A model generated the notes under the pieces. It worked only from the letters and a program-made list of their open reading frames with translations, was not told the DNA's origin and searched no databases. The position numbers were made by a program, and so were the translations under genes. DNA of 64,000 bases from Olivibacter sp. XZL3 (GTDB lineage: Bacteria > Bacteroidota > Bacteroidia > Sphingobacteriales > Sphingobacteriaceae), in contig NZ_SBJH01000095.1 in NCBI RefSeq assembly GCF_004368405.1, positions 1-64,000 of the forward strand, read 5' to 3'. Of this stretch, positions 47,303 through 55,701 are shown piece by piece. Position 1 is the first letter of the stretch; each line of letters starts with the position of its first letter.

Positions 47303-48592
47303 ATGACTGACACCCAAAGGCAACATAAAGAGCGCTGTTTGCAGCTTATTGAGGATCGACTCGGTTGGGGGTCATCTGCTGACTGGTCAAATATGGATTT
47401 TCAGCGCCTGAGCGATTTGATTTATGAAGAGACCAAGGTATTGCTGAGTGCAAGTACATTAAAACGATTATGGGGGAAGGTAAATTATGAGGGTAATCCA
47501 GCACCGTCTACCTTAAACACCTTAGCTGTTTTCCTGGGTTATGAAAATTGGCGAACGTTTGTCTCACATGAATGTTCAACCAGACCGGCCCATATCCCTC
47601 CCACTGTTCCACATGCAAAAGCAAGAAGTATAAGTTTTTGGAAACCAATCGTTTGGTTAGTCATTGTTGCAATATGTTTATGTTTTGCTTATGCTTTTCT
47701 TTACCAGAAAGACAACCGAAAAATATTGGAAAAACAGGGCCTGTCGGCAACAGATTTTTCTTTCAGCAGCAAGCCTTTAGCCAAAGGGATACCAAACTCG
47801 GTTATATTTACGTACGATGCTTCTGAAGCGCCTGTTGATTCTCCCATCTATATTCAACAGAGTTGGGATGCTAGGAGGCGCAAACAGGTAGCAAAAGATC
47901 AACACCAATTTACGTCTGTTTATTACGAACCGGGCTTTTTTACCGCAAAGTTAGTAGTAGGTAAACAGGTTGTTAAAGAACATCCGCTGTTGATTCCTTC
48001 AGAAGGCTGGCTGGCCACTATTGTCAGGAATCCCGTTCCCATCTATTTAGAACGAACTAATTATACTAAAAAAGACCAGCTTTCTATACCAGTTAGCCTG
48101 ATTGAAAAGTATAAAGTCAGCCTGATGCCGCAAGCCCCGACCGTGCGATATTTTAATGTAGGGAATTTTAAAACCTTAGCAGTGGGCGATTTCTTTTTTG
48201 AAGCGTGGATGAAAAACAATTATCCCGCCGGAAACAATGCCTGCCAATTTTCGCAGGCTATGCTGATTACGGATGGAGCGCCTATCACCATTCCTTTATG
48301 TATAAAAGGGTGTGTTTCGGAATTAAGTTTAATGAGTGTCGATCAAATGGTATCAGGCAAAAACGCCGATTTATCCGGTTTTGGAGTTGATTTTGCCAAT
48401 TGGGTAAAAGTCAGTTGTAAAGGAAATAAGGAACACATCCAGTATTTTGTGGACGACCGTTTGGCCTTCGACGTACCACTCTCATCCCAACAGACACAGA
48501 TTGTTGGCCTGAATTTTACCTTTATGGGAACAGGCGCTGTAAAAGGCATTAAGCTTGGACATGCCAATGAAGTGGTTTATCAGGAATTTTAA
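47303..48592 (+). CDS. Membrane-tethered HTH-like protein with beta-rich extracytoplasmic domain
   Basis: 429 residues. The N-terminal 90 residues are charged and helical (DFQRLSDLIYEETKVLLSASTLKRLWGKVNYEG, LNTLAVFLGYENWRTF), resembling a DNA-binding helix-turn-helix segment seen in Bacteroidota proteins. One membrane helix spans about 113-134. The remaining 295 residues are outside the cytoplasm and beta-rich, with WVKVSCKGNKEHIQYFVDDRLAF, of ConA-like flavour. A signal-anchored one-component regulator is the natural model. It is divergent from the secreted ConA-like gene, separated by 137 bp. DNA binding is inferred from the residue pattern only. Confidence 0.65.
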   Translation: MTDTQRQHKERCLQLIEDRLGWGSSADWSNMDFQRLSDLIYEETKVLLSASTLKRLWGKVNYEGNPAPSTLNTLAVFLGYENWRTFVSHECSTRPAHIPPTVPHAKARSISFWKPIVWLVIVAICLCFAYAFLYQKDNRKILEKQGLSATDFSFSSKPLAKGIPNSVIFTYDASEAPVDSPIYIQQSWDARRRKQVAKDQHQFTSVYYEPGFFTAKLVVGKQVVKEHPLLIPSEGWLATIVRNPVPIYLERTNYTKKDQLSIPVSLIEKYKVSLMPQAPTVRYFNVGNFKTLAVGDFFFEAWMKNNYPAGNNACQFSQAMLITDGAPITIPLCIKGCVSELSLMSVDQMVSGKNADLSGFGVDFANWVKVSCKGNKEHIQYFVDDRLAFDVPLSSQQTQIVGLNFTFMGTGAVKGIKLGHANEVVYQEF

Positions 48593-48648
48593 CCGCATTT
48601 TGTTTATAATTGTTCTAAATAATTCGCATATTAGCACAAAAAACAACT

Positions 48649-49060
48649 ATGAGAAAACTATTTTCTACGACCTATTCCCGTGTTGCTTTCAATTTTGCTA
48701 CCCTTGTCCTACGAATAGGATCGGGAATCTTTATGATCCCACACGGTTATGCCAAACTCCTTTCCTTTGGAGAGCGAAAAGACCAATTTATGTCCTTTCT
48801 TGGTTTGAGCGGGTCCGTATCGCTTGGGCTTGCCATTTTTGCCGAATTCTTCTGTTCGATATTATTTATTGGTAGTCGGCCTTTTCACCAGATTAGCAAC
48901 CATACCTTTAATCATCACTGCATGGGTGATTATGTCTGTTCATCATTGGGAGCTTTTTGGCAAACATGACTTAATCTATTTATTTCTGACCAGCTATTTA
49001 GCTGTCCTGCTCTTAGGCCCGGGAAAGTTCAGTTTAGATGGATTGATCAGCAAGAAATGA
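48649..49060 (+). pseudogene. DoxX family membrane protein, frameshifted
   Basis: A DoxX-type four-helix protein. The first part (MRKLFSTTYSRV to EFFCSILFIG) and the C-terminal part (GLFTRLATIPLIITAWVIMS to SLDGLISKK) are both typical, but lie in different frames. The switch falls about 48868-48880, where one extra base relative to an intact gene is needed. There is no long homopolymer at that spot. After the shift the first frame continues to a stop at 48969. The intact length would be about 136 residues. DoxX proteins are linked with quinone- or thiol-related membrane redox. Whether the shift is real or an assembly error needs read-level data. Confidence 0.75.
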
Positions 49061-49097
49061 AACCCTGCAATTTTCACTAATTCCTACTCATAAATAA

Positions 49098-49128
49098 TTT
49101 GCAGTTATGCCCTGATTTACTATCTTTG
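49098..49128 (+). promoter_or_regulatory. Promoter of tRNA-Ala
   Basis: TTTG at 49098-49101, 19 bases, TATCTTTG at 49121-49128: an exact match to the Bacteroidota consensus TTTG-N19-TAnnTTTG. The start point should be near 49135, about nine bases before the mature tRNA. Confidence 0.8.
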
Positions 49129-49143
49129 CCGACACCAAATATT

Positions 49144-49217
49144 GGGGGTTTAGCTCAGCTGGCTAGAGCGCTTGCCTGGCAGGCAAGAGGTCACCGGTTC
49201 GACTCCGGTAATCTCCA
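49144..49217 (+). tRNA. tRNA-Ala (anticodon GGC)
   Basis: 74 nt that fold into a complete cloverleaf: 7-bp acceptor stem, D arm GCTC-9 bases-GAGC, anticodon arm CTTGC-CTGGCAG-GCAAG with anticodon GGC, 5-base variable loop, T arm ACCGG-TTCGACT-CCGGT. The acceptor contains the G3-U70 pair, the identity element for alanine. The 3' CCA is not encoded (the next bases are CAA). It reads GCC, and by wobble GCU, codons. Confidence 0.97.
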
Positions 49218-49227
49218 CAAAATGTAA

Positions 49228-49251
49228 AGCGACTCGATGAGTCGCTTTTTT
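49228..49251 (+). terminator. Rho-independent terminator after tRNA-Ala
   Basis: AGCGACTC (49228-49235), loop GAT, GAGTCGCT (49239-49246), then a run of six T. Stem of 8 bp with a 3-base loop, directly after the tRNA. Confidence 0.9.
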
Positions 49252-49312
49252 GCGTATAAGACTTTTTCGGAGCTATATGGACCTATCACCGTACGGACGG
49301 AAAGGAACCAAA

Positions 49313-49344
49313 AAAAGTCGTTCTGGCGAGGCCGAACGACTTTT
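49313..49344 (-). terminator. Bidirectional terminator after the outer-membrane protein gene
   Basis: AAAAGTCGTTC (49313-49323), 10-base loop, GAACGACTTTT (49334-49344): an 11-bp stem. A-runs on the left and T-runs on the right let it work for both strands. It lies 23 bp beyond the stop codon of the leftward gene at 49368. Confidence 0.85.
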
Positions 49345-49367
49345 CTTATTGATGTCTTTTTTCTCTA

Positions 49368-49841
49368 TTAATTCAACACATACTTGAATCCGAGACTGAA
49401 ACGAGACGGCTCAAAATTTGACCTATTTGAAAGGTTCCACCAGGGTTTCCAATCGAAATGGAAGGCTAAAGGTGCAGAAGGCACCTTATATTCTAATCCT
49501 AAAGCAGGACGAATGGCAAAATAAGTTTCATTTACAGGCCCGAAATCAATAAAGCTCAATTGAGGACCGACGCCGATATACCAGTTTAGACCTGCGGCGC
49601 CACGAACCGGAGCGTTATAAGAATAGTCAGCTCCAAGCACTACGTGATTATCGGCAAACAACACCTGCACATTTCCCGCGTCATTCGCGCTAAAAAAGTG
49701 TTTCAACTGTGGCCCTACCAAGGTGCGACCGTCACCTAGGTCAATTCCAAGGCCTAGTGCTGTACGGTACTGTGCCTTTGATTCCTGAGCAAAAAAAACG
49801 AATAAAAAAATTGTTAATAAAGATAAAAATCTTCTTTCCAT
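49368..49841 (-). CDS. Outer-membrane beta-barrel protein
   Basis: 157 residues with a signal peptide ending at SKAQ. The mature part consists of alternating hydrophobic/polar strands (TALGLGIDLGDG, VVLGADYSYNAPV, GLNWYIGVGPQLSF, FAIRPALGLEYKV, FHFDWKPWWNL) and ends in SLGFKYVLN, typical of an 8-strand barrel. Its function is unknown; relatives are described only as outer-membrane beta-barrel proteins. It stands alone on the minus strand, closed by a strong bidirectional terminator. Confidence 0.83.
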   Translation of the reverse strand: MERRFLSLLTIFLFVFFAQESKAQYRTALGLGIDLGDGRTLVGPQLKHFFSANDAGNVQVLFADNHVVLGADYSYNAPVRGAAGLNWYIGVGPQLSFIDFGPVNETYFAIRPALGLEYKVPSAPLAFHFDWKPWWNLSNRSNFEPSRFSLGFKYVLN

Positions 49842-50060
49842 AATGTATATATTAACTTTTTATAAAAGCGTCCTTAAAGAGACGCAACAATTGCCGTTCT
49901 AAAGCAAATTTCTTGCCAAACATACAGGCGACGTCTTTTTTTTTGCGATTTTCACCATTCTTTACTTTTACGCTGTCTTTTCCAAGACATGTAAAGGGGA
50001 TAGAACAAGGGTTGGAAGTAACTCCTATGGAAGCAAGCCTGTAGGCATACCGCCGGCTTC

Positions 50061-51245
50061 TCAATTAAAGGTACACTGTTCGATAACCAAAGAAGCAGCA
50101 CCTATGAGCTGCACTTCCTTCGGGAAGTCGGAAACGGCAATCGTAGTTTGCTCCGCTAAGCGCGGAATACAAAATTCGTTGATCGCCTGATGTATCGGTG
50201 CGAGCCAGATCCTACCCGCTGCACCGCCTCTACCGCTGAGCACTATTCTTTCGGGATTCATAATGTGAATTAACGTCGCCAAGCCTTTACCGATCATAAA
50301 TCCGCCTTCAGCCAATAGCGACACCGCGAGGGGGTCACCTTGTTTCGCAGCATTCAACAAATGTTCTCCCGGGTGGTCCGATTCGTCTAAAAACAGCAGC
50401 TCCAGTTTAGACTTAGCGCCCGTTATCATTTCTGACTTCGCCCTTTCTACCAAGACCAACAAAGACGCGTCAACTTCTAAGCAGCCTCGCTTTCCACAAG
50501 AACAGAGATTGTTGCTGTTGGCTAAAGGTATATGGCTAAATTCACCGGCATAACCATTATGTCCGGAAAAAAGAGAGCCGCCAACAATCATTCCCAAGCC
50601 GATCCCCCAACCAATATTAACCACCATGACATCTTTATAGCCCTTTGCTGCCCCGAAATTCAGTTCGGCCATAGCGATTGCGCGCGAATCGTTGTCAATA
50701 TAAACCGGGAGTCCTATTTGTTTACTTAAATAGGTTGGCAGATGCTCTTGAGCAGGAAAAAAAGTGTGATTAACGCCTTCTTTCATGTTGTAAACACCGG
50801 GCATTGCAATGCCGACACCTAAAATCTGGTCGGCAGTCAGGTTACTTTCAGTAAATACTTGTTTAATATACCCTACAAGGCGTTCTATGGCATCTGACGC
50901 GCCCGCAATTTCCAGACGAAATGACTTTATTGGTTGAACCAATTCATTGCCCAAATTATAAATACAGATGCGTGTCTCCAATTGATCAACCGCTACCGAC
51001 AGCAGGTATATCTTCTTATTCTTGTTTAAAAGGTAGGTATTGGGCCGCCTCCCGCCCGTCGATGGCGCCAGCCCGTATTCTACAATATATCCTTCTTCTA
51101 ATAATGCAGCAATGGATGACGACACGACGGGCAAACTTTTATTTGTCATGGTACATAAATCTGCTAAAGATAAAGCGCCGTTATAATATAATTGCCTAAG
51201 AATAGCCTTTCGAAGATGTTGCTGTTTCAGTATTTTCCCTGTCAA
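50061..51245 (-). CDS. ROK family transcriptional regulator
   Basis: 394 residues, the length of NagC/Mlc-type repressors. An N-terminal winged helix-turn-helix spans about 10-70 (GALSLADLCTMTNKSLPVVSSSIAALLEEGYI). The ROK sugar-kinase-like domain follows with GVGIAMPG near residue 125. The zinc-binding motif is NLCSCGKRGCLEVD, with three of the four usual ligands visible as Cys. It senses a sugar or sugar phosphate. No sugar-use operon lies nearby, so its targets are elsewhere. It begins with an ATG at 51245. Confidence 0.92.
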   Translation of the reverse strand: MTGKILKQQHLRKAILRQLYYNGALSLADLCTMTNKSLPVVSSSIAALLEEGYIVEYGLAPSTGGRRPNTYLLNKNKKIYLLSVAVDQLETRICIYNLGNELVQPIKSFRLEIAGASDAIERLVGYIKQVFTESNLTADQILGVGIAMPGVYNMKEGVNHTFFPAQEHLPTYLSKQIGLPVYIDNDSRAIAMAELNFGAAKGYKDVMVVNIGWGIGLGMIVGGSLFSGHNGYAGEFSHIPLANSNNLCSCGKRGCLEVDASLLVLVERAKSEMITGAKSKLELLFLDESDHPGEHLLNAAKQGDPLAVSLLAEGGFMIGKGLATLIHIMNPERIVLSGRGGAAGRIWLAPIHQAINEFCIPRLAEQTTIAVSDFPKEVQLIGAASLVIEQCTFN

Positions 51246-51417
51246 ACCGGTTAGTATTTAATAATTATCCTAAATTAAACAATAATTGCATATCCTCCTA
51301 ATGTTAATTGTCTTCTGTCTGCTTCGCTCTTTTAATACCCTCAGATTATAAAGTTGACAGCACTGCTTGTCGCGGTTTATTTTAGTACCGGTTAATTGGG
51401 GCAGAAAAGCACAAAAA

Positions 51418-51448
51418 AAAGAAGGGCTGAAACTTCAAGCCCTTCTTT
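51418..51448 (-). terminator. Rho-independent terminator after mqo
   Basis: AAAGAAGGGCT (51418-51428), 9-base loop, AGCCCTTCTTT (51438-51448). On the minus strand the stem is followed by a run of eight T. It lies 24 bp beyond the mqo stop codon. Confidence 0.9.
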
Positions 51449-51472
51449 ACTATTTTTTGCTGATGGATTATA

Positions 51473-52987
51473 TTAAATATTTTCCTCAACCAATTGATGT
51501 AAATCCAATACTTCGCTGCTCTTTTTGCGTGTTTCATTCGCAAGCTTTGCATCGCTTGCCAGGGATTTTCCGTAGGATGGAATCATCTCCCGGAATTTGG
51601 CTTCCCAATCTTTTACCTGCTGTGGAAAACACTTGTGCAACAGTTTTACCATAATAGACACAGACGTAGAAGCCCCGGGTGAAGCACCCAGTAGTGCAGA
51701 AATGGTACCATCCGCACTGCTTACCACTTCCGTACCGAATTCCAAAACGCCACCATGTACTGGATCTTTTTTAATCACCTGCACTCTTTGTCCGGCAACT
51801 TCCAACTCCCAATCTTCCTTACGGGCTGTCGGTACATATTCGCGTAGGGCATCAATTCTGTCGTCTGGCGACTGCCGAACCTGATCGATTAAGTATTTGG
51901 TGAGCTTCAGGTTATCTAAGCCTGCGGCCAACATCGGCCGAATATTATTAATCTTAATGGAAGCCGGCAGATCCAACCAAGATCCATTTTTAAGGAACTT
52001 CGTCGAAAAACCCGCATAAGGACCAAAAAGCAAAGCCTTTTTACCATCGATAATACGGGTATCCAAATGCGGAACCGACATCGGTGGGGAACCCACTGCA
52101 GCTTTTCCGTAAACCTTTGCCTCGTGTTTAGCAATTACTTCGGGGTTGGTACAGCGCAACCATTGGCCGCTTACCGGGAAGCCTCCGAAGCCTTTTCCCT
52201 CTTTGATGCCAGACTTTTCAAGCAGCGGCAAAGCCCCACCACCGGCACCGATGAAGACAAATTTTGCAATGACCGTGCGCTTACGTTTTGTTGTGCTATT
52301 CCTCACCTCAATTTTCCATCTACCATCAGGCAAACGTTCTAAATCGCGCACTTCATGTGCTAAACGAAGCTTAAAATTAGCTTGCTTCTTCAGGTATTCA
52401 AACAAGCATCGTGTAAGTGCACCAAAATTAACGTCCGTTCCGATATCCATTTTAGTGGCCGCAACCGGCTGGTCGGCTTTTCTGCCTTCCATTATTAACG
52501 GAATCCATTCTTTAATAAGTTGCGGATCTTCTGAATAGCCCATCCCTTTAAAAAGGTGGTGGTCTTTCATCGTCTCATATCGCTTTCTCAGATAACTGAC
52601 ATTGGTATCACCCCACACGAAGCTCATATGAGGAACGCTCCGAATGAACTGAGCCGGATTTTTCAGCACGCCCTTGTCGACCAATTGCGCCCAAAACTCT
52701 TTTGAAACCTCGAACTGTTCAGCAATGCTGATCGCCTTTTTGATTTCTATTGAACCGTCAGCCAACTGGGGGGTATAATTTAGTTCGCACAAAGCGGAAT
52801 GTCCCGTTCCCGCGTTGTTCCACGCATCTGAGCTTTCAGCTGCTACTTCGTCTAAACGTTCAAAAACTTCTATACTAGCGTCTGGCCGAATCTGGTTTAA
52901 CATGATGCCCAAGGTAGCGCTCATGATTCCCGCACCTATCAATACAGCATCCTTTTCCTGAATGGTGTTTTTGTTACTTTTAGTCAT
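51473..52987 (-). CDS. mqo: Malate:quinone oxidoreductase
   Basis: 504 residues, matching Mqo length. FAD-binding N-terminus DAVLIGAGIMSATLG at about 13-27, followed by ERLDEVAAESSDAWNNAGTGHSALCELNYTP, which is diagnostic for Mqo. Other family stretches are FIGAGGGALPLLEKSG, FGGFPVSGQWLRCTNP and LLGASPGASTSVSIMV. The enzyme is a peripheral membrane flavoprotein that oxidises L-malate to oxaloacetate and passes electrons to the quinone pool in the TCA cycle. It is monocistronic, with its own terminator and a likely promoter. Confidence 0.97.
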   Translation of the reverse strand: MTKSNKNTIQEKDAVLIGAGIMSATLGIMLNQIRPDASIEVFERLDEVAAESSDAWNNAGTGHSALCELNYTPQLADGSIEIKKAISIAEQFEVSKEFWAQLVDKGVLKNPAQFIRSVPHMSFVWGDTNVSYLRKRYETMKDHHLFKGMGYSEDPQLIKEWIPLIMEGRKADQPVAATKMDIGTDVNFGALTRCLFEYLKKQANFKLRLAHEVRDLERLPDGRWKIEVRNSTTKRKRTVIAKFVFIGAGGGALPLLEKSGIKEGKGFGGFPVSGQWLRCTNPEVIAKHEAKVYGKAAVGSPPMSVPHLDTRIIDGKKALLFGPYAGFSTKFLKNGSWLDLPASIKINNIRPMLAAGLDNLKLTKYLIDQVRQSPDDRIDALREYVPTARKEDWELEVAGQRVQVIKKDPVHGGVLEFGTEVVSSADGTISALLGASPGASTSVSIMVKLLHKCFPQQVKDWEAKFREMIPSYGKSLASDAKLANETRKKSSEVLDLHQLVEENI

Positions 52988-53003
52988 TTCAATCTATGGT
53001 TTG

Positions 53004-53011
53004 CAAAAATA
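53004..53011 (-). promoter_or_regulatory. Candidate -7 box of mqo (minus strand)
   Basis: The minus strand reads TATTTTTG, which fits TAnnTTTG, 16 bp before the ATG at 52987. No TTTG is found 19 bp further upstream, so support is partial. Confidence 0.35.
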
Positions 53012-53227
53012 ACACCATCTGTTTACATTTTCTTAAAAAAAGTCAAAAGAATTCAATTATTTACATATATAGTACAAAGTAAGTTCCGGTTTAAAGGGAC
53101 TATTATCGATACCTGCCATCTTTTTATTCGGAGGAGCAGACCTATACGTCAACCACTTTTTTTTCAGCCTCTACCATTCTTTTTCAAACAATGTCTTATA
53201 TTCGTTAACTACATAAAAACAATTAGA

Positions 53228-54136
53228 ATGACCAAGAAAATTGCGGTGCTCTTCGTTTTATTAGGCTGTTTTATCCTTGCGAGCGCCAACACCGAAATAG
53301 GCGCAGAAAGGACGCAGCAATCGGTATTGTTAAAAATGAACCTGAAGAAAGGGGCTTCTTACCTTTTTAGCACCAACATCGATCAGCTCGTCAACCAAGA
53401 GGTGATGGGAAATAAAATGGACATCAAGCAGCAAACGCAGGTCGACTACCTGTATCAGGTGCTCGAAAACAACGCGCAAGACATGAAAATCAAGTGCACC
53501 TACCAAAATATGTCCATCCATATGGAGACGCCTCAAGGGGACTTACATTTTGATTCCAAAAGCGCGGAGAATGCGGAAGGGCCATTAAAGCCCGTGGGCA
53601 ATATGGTTGGCAAGAGCTTTTTCATGTACCTCAATCCGGAAGGAGAAGTAACAAAAGTGGAAGGGATGCAAGAGATCCTAAACGCCATCGGTGGGGACGC
53701 CACTACGCAGCAAATGCTGAAACAACAATTCAGTGATTCGGCCTTTATGAATATGATGAATATCTCCCTAAACATTTATCCGAATAAAGAGATGCAACCG
53801 AATGAAACTTGGCAAAAAGACTTTCAGATGCCGATGGCCGGCATGATGGAAATGGACTTACAAAATCGTTATACTTTAACCAATTTAAGTGGGAAGCAAG
53901 CTGACATAGCCGTCCAATCCGACATTAAACTAAGTCCGCTATCAGGCAGTCCTTTAGGAGCCATGGAATTTAACCTTACAGGCACACAAACAGGTGCTAT
54001 TCAGGTAGACACCTCAACCGGCCTCATCAATACCAGTAAAATACATCAAAAAATCAATGGCGACATTTCCGCACAAGGCATGAAAATACCGATGCAGATT
54101 ACTTCTGAAATTACCTTAACCGGCAGGGAGTTGTAG
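53228..54136 (+). CDS. DUF6263-like secreted protein
   Basis: 302 residues with a signal peptide (FVLLGCFILASANT). The mature protein is beta-rich and Met/Gln-rich, with KMNLKKGASYLFST, YLYQVLENN, FFMYLNPEGEVTKVEGM, PNETWQKDFQMPM and GTQTGAIQVDTSTGLI. This fits the DUF6263 family, common and uncharacterised in Bacteroidota. The C-terminal part, rich in methionine and glutamine, is unusual in composition but family-typical. It is convergent with apt, and the gap between them is filled by a repeat element. Confidence 0.75.
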   Translation: MTKKIAVLFVLLGCFILASANTEIGAERTQQSVLLKMNLKKGASYLFSTNIDQLVNQEVMGNKMDIKQQTQVDYLYQVLENNAQDMKIKCTYQNMSIHMETPQGDLHFDSKSAENAEGPLKPVGNMVGKSFFMYLNPEGEVTKVEGMQEILNAIGGDATTQQMLKQQFSDSAFMNMMNISLNIYPNKEMQPNETWQKDFQMPMAGMMEMDLQNRYTLTNLSGKQADIAVQSDIKLSPLSGSPLGAMEFNLTGTQTGAIQVDTSTGLINTSKIHQKINGDISAQGMKIPMQITSEITLTGREL

Positions 54137-54154
54137 ACGTTGGGCTGTTGGCGA

Positions 54155-54268
54155 TAAGCTTTAAGCTGTAGGCTTTAAGCTCCAGTGCTCCTGCCACTGC
54201 AACTGGACTACAACTGCTACTATTTAATCGTTCAAAACGAACAACCCGCAACTGGCAACCGGCAACTA
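54155..54268. repeat. Composite 7-bp repeat element abutting the apt stop codon
   Basis: It begins with four in-register heptamers (TAAGCTT, TAAGCTG, TAGGCTT, TAAGCTC at 54155-54182). A core CTGCTACTATTTAATCG follows, then CAACTGGCAACCGGC-type heptamers ending in CAACTA. The order of parts equals that of the field at 28834-29490. The stop codon of apt (TAG on the minus strand, 54266-54268) and the following 17 bases are identical to those of the phospholipase gene. Confidence 0.85.
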
Positions 54269-54793
54269 ATAACTAGCTAAGGAGATCAGTTGATTGCTAT
54301 AGGGCAAAAGACGTTGTCGTCCGTTTAAAAAATCAAGACTTATAACAAAACCATATCCTGCTACTATTCCGCCGAGTTGCTGAACAAGCTTGCTGGCAGC
54401 CACTACCGTTCCGCCGGTGGCCAGCAGGTCATCGTGGATCAGCACGCGCGTACCCGGTTCAAAAGCGTCTGTATGGATCTCAATCGTTGCTGAACCGTAT
54501 TCTAAGTCATAAGCTTGTTTTGTGGTGTGGGCGGGCAGCTTCCCCTCCTTTCTTATCGGAATAAAAGGTATTCCCAATCGATTTGCCACCATTAAGCCGA
54601 ATAAAAAGCCTCTACTTTCAATGCCCGCAATCACATCAAAGGAGATTCCACTTAAGCGCTGTACAAACTCCTCTGTCACCAGATTACATAGGTTTGCGTC
54701 TTTAAGAATCGGGGTGATATCCTTGAATACGATACCGGTTTTCGGGAAATCAGCCACATCCCGGATTGTTGCTTTCAGCAGATTCTCTATCAT
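54266..54793 (-). CDS. apt: Adenine phosphoribosyltransferase
   Basis: 175 residues, close to the usual 170-183. The PRPP-binding motif VLIHDDLLATGGT lies near residues 122-134; FPKTGIVFKDITPIL and GIESRGFLFG are further family signatures. The enzyme salvages adenine to AMP with PRPP in the cytoplasm. Its ATG overlaps the stop codon of the helix-hairpin-helix gene by 4 bp, so translation is coupled. The last residues (SLASY) reach into the edge of a 7-bp repeat element that also supplies the TAG stop. That edge is shared with the phospholipase gene and probably arose by insertion or expansion of the repeat. Confidence 0.96.
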   Translation of the reverse strand: MIENLLKATIRDVADFPKTGIVFKDITPILKDANLCNLVTEEFVQRLSGISFDVIAGIESRGFLFGLMVANRLGIPFIPIRKEGKLPAHTTKQAYDLEYGSATIEIHTDAFEPGTRVLIHDDLLATGGTVVAASKLVQQLGGIVAGYGFVISLDFLNGRQRLLPYSNQLISLASY

Positions 54794-55698
54794 CTGTTAA
54801 AATTTAAATAAGGTGCAATTTTACGTAAATATTTTTCATCGAATACCGGAATCTTAGACAAATCTTCCAAAGCCGCATAAGCTCCATGTTGCTTTCTATA
54901 GGCTAGCATTAGCCGCGCATACTTTGTACTGATGTAAGGATGTTTCCGTAATTCGTCAAAATCTACCTCGTTAATCCGAATACGCTTCACGTCGGCGCTA
55001 TCTACTTGTAGGTAGCGCTCAATCTGCTGGTACTTTGCCGTATCCAAGCCATACACCTCTTTCAGTTGTGAGATAGCATGAAAGCCACCGAGTAAATCTC
55101 TATAACGGACAATTCGAGAGGCGAAGACCGGACCGATGCCTGGTAGGGCCAATAAAGCGAGGCTGTCGACCTTGTTTAAATCGAGCACTGGAAGATCCGC
55201 CGTCACCTTGCCGAGGGCGTATTCTTTCGGCCGACTGACTGAATCGTTCCGCGCAGGTATCACTATGGGAGCTGCGCTAATTTCAATATAAGGTTCAAGA
55301 CGTTTATAGTCGTTCTGCGACAATGTGTATATTTTGCGCAAATCCTCTTTCTTTCTGAAGCTGCCTCCCTTTGCTTCGAAATTTTTTATGTTTTTAATTT
55401 GTTTATCCGTCAGGCCCAATTGCTGCCATTGGGCGGTTGCTAGCTTATTCGGATCGAACTTGAAGTAATGGACAGCTGTGGCCGACAACGAGGATTCCTC
55501 CGTCACTTCTGTCGGTTCGAAATTCGTTAGCCCTTCCAAATCGTCCTCCAACAACTCATGAATTTCAGGTTCCGGTTGGTCATGCAAGCTGTAAAAAAGC
55601 GGCGCAATCCATACCACCGTAATCAGCAACAACAAAACAGCAATACCATTTAACTCCTTTTTGTGAAAGCCGAAATGTTTTTGCAGTTTCCTCAGCAT
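54790..55698 (-). CDS. Helix-hairpin-helix membrane-anchored protein
   Basis: 302 residues. One hydrophobic helix about 17-36 near the N-terminus, then an acidic linker. Several helix-hairpin-helix (ComEA/HhH_3) motifs follow: ATAQWQQLGLTDKQIKNI, LDLNKVDSLALLALPGIGPVFASRIVRYRD, INEVDFDELRKHPYISTKYARLM. Such motifs bind DNA non-specifically; related proteins take up DNA in competent bacteria, but a structural role is also possible. It follows the amino-acid permease by 3 bp and overlaps apt by 4 bp, so all three are one transcript. Confidence 0.9.
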   Translation of the reverse strand: MLRKLQKHFGFHKKELNGIAVLLLLITVVWIAPLFYSLHDQPEPEIHELLEDDLEGLTNFEPTEVTEESSLSATAVHYFKFDPNKLATAQWQQLGLTDKQIKNIKNFEAKGGSFRKKEDLRKIYTLSQNDYKRLEPYIEISAAPIVIPARNDSVSRPKEYALGKVTADLPVLDLNKVDSLALLALPGIGPVFASRIVRYRDLLGGFHAISQLKEVYGLDTAKYQQIERYLQVDSADVKRIRINEVDFDELRKHPYISTKYARLMLAYRKQHGAYAALEDLSKIPVFDEKYLRKIAPYLNFNR

Positions 55699-55701
55699 TT
55701 T

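Noticed and set aside
49852..50064. A 70-codon leftward frame after the ROK gene
   Set aside because: It would start with TTG inside the ROK stop region, has no recognisable family and unusual composition (VTSNPCSIPFTCLGKD). I see no support for translation.
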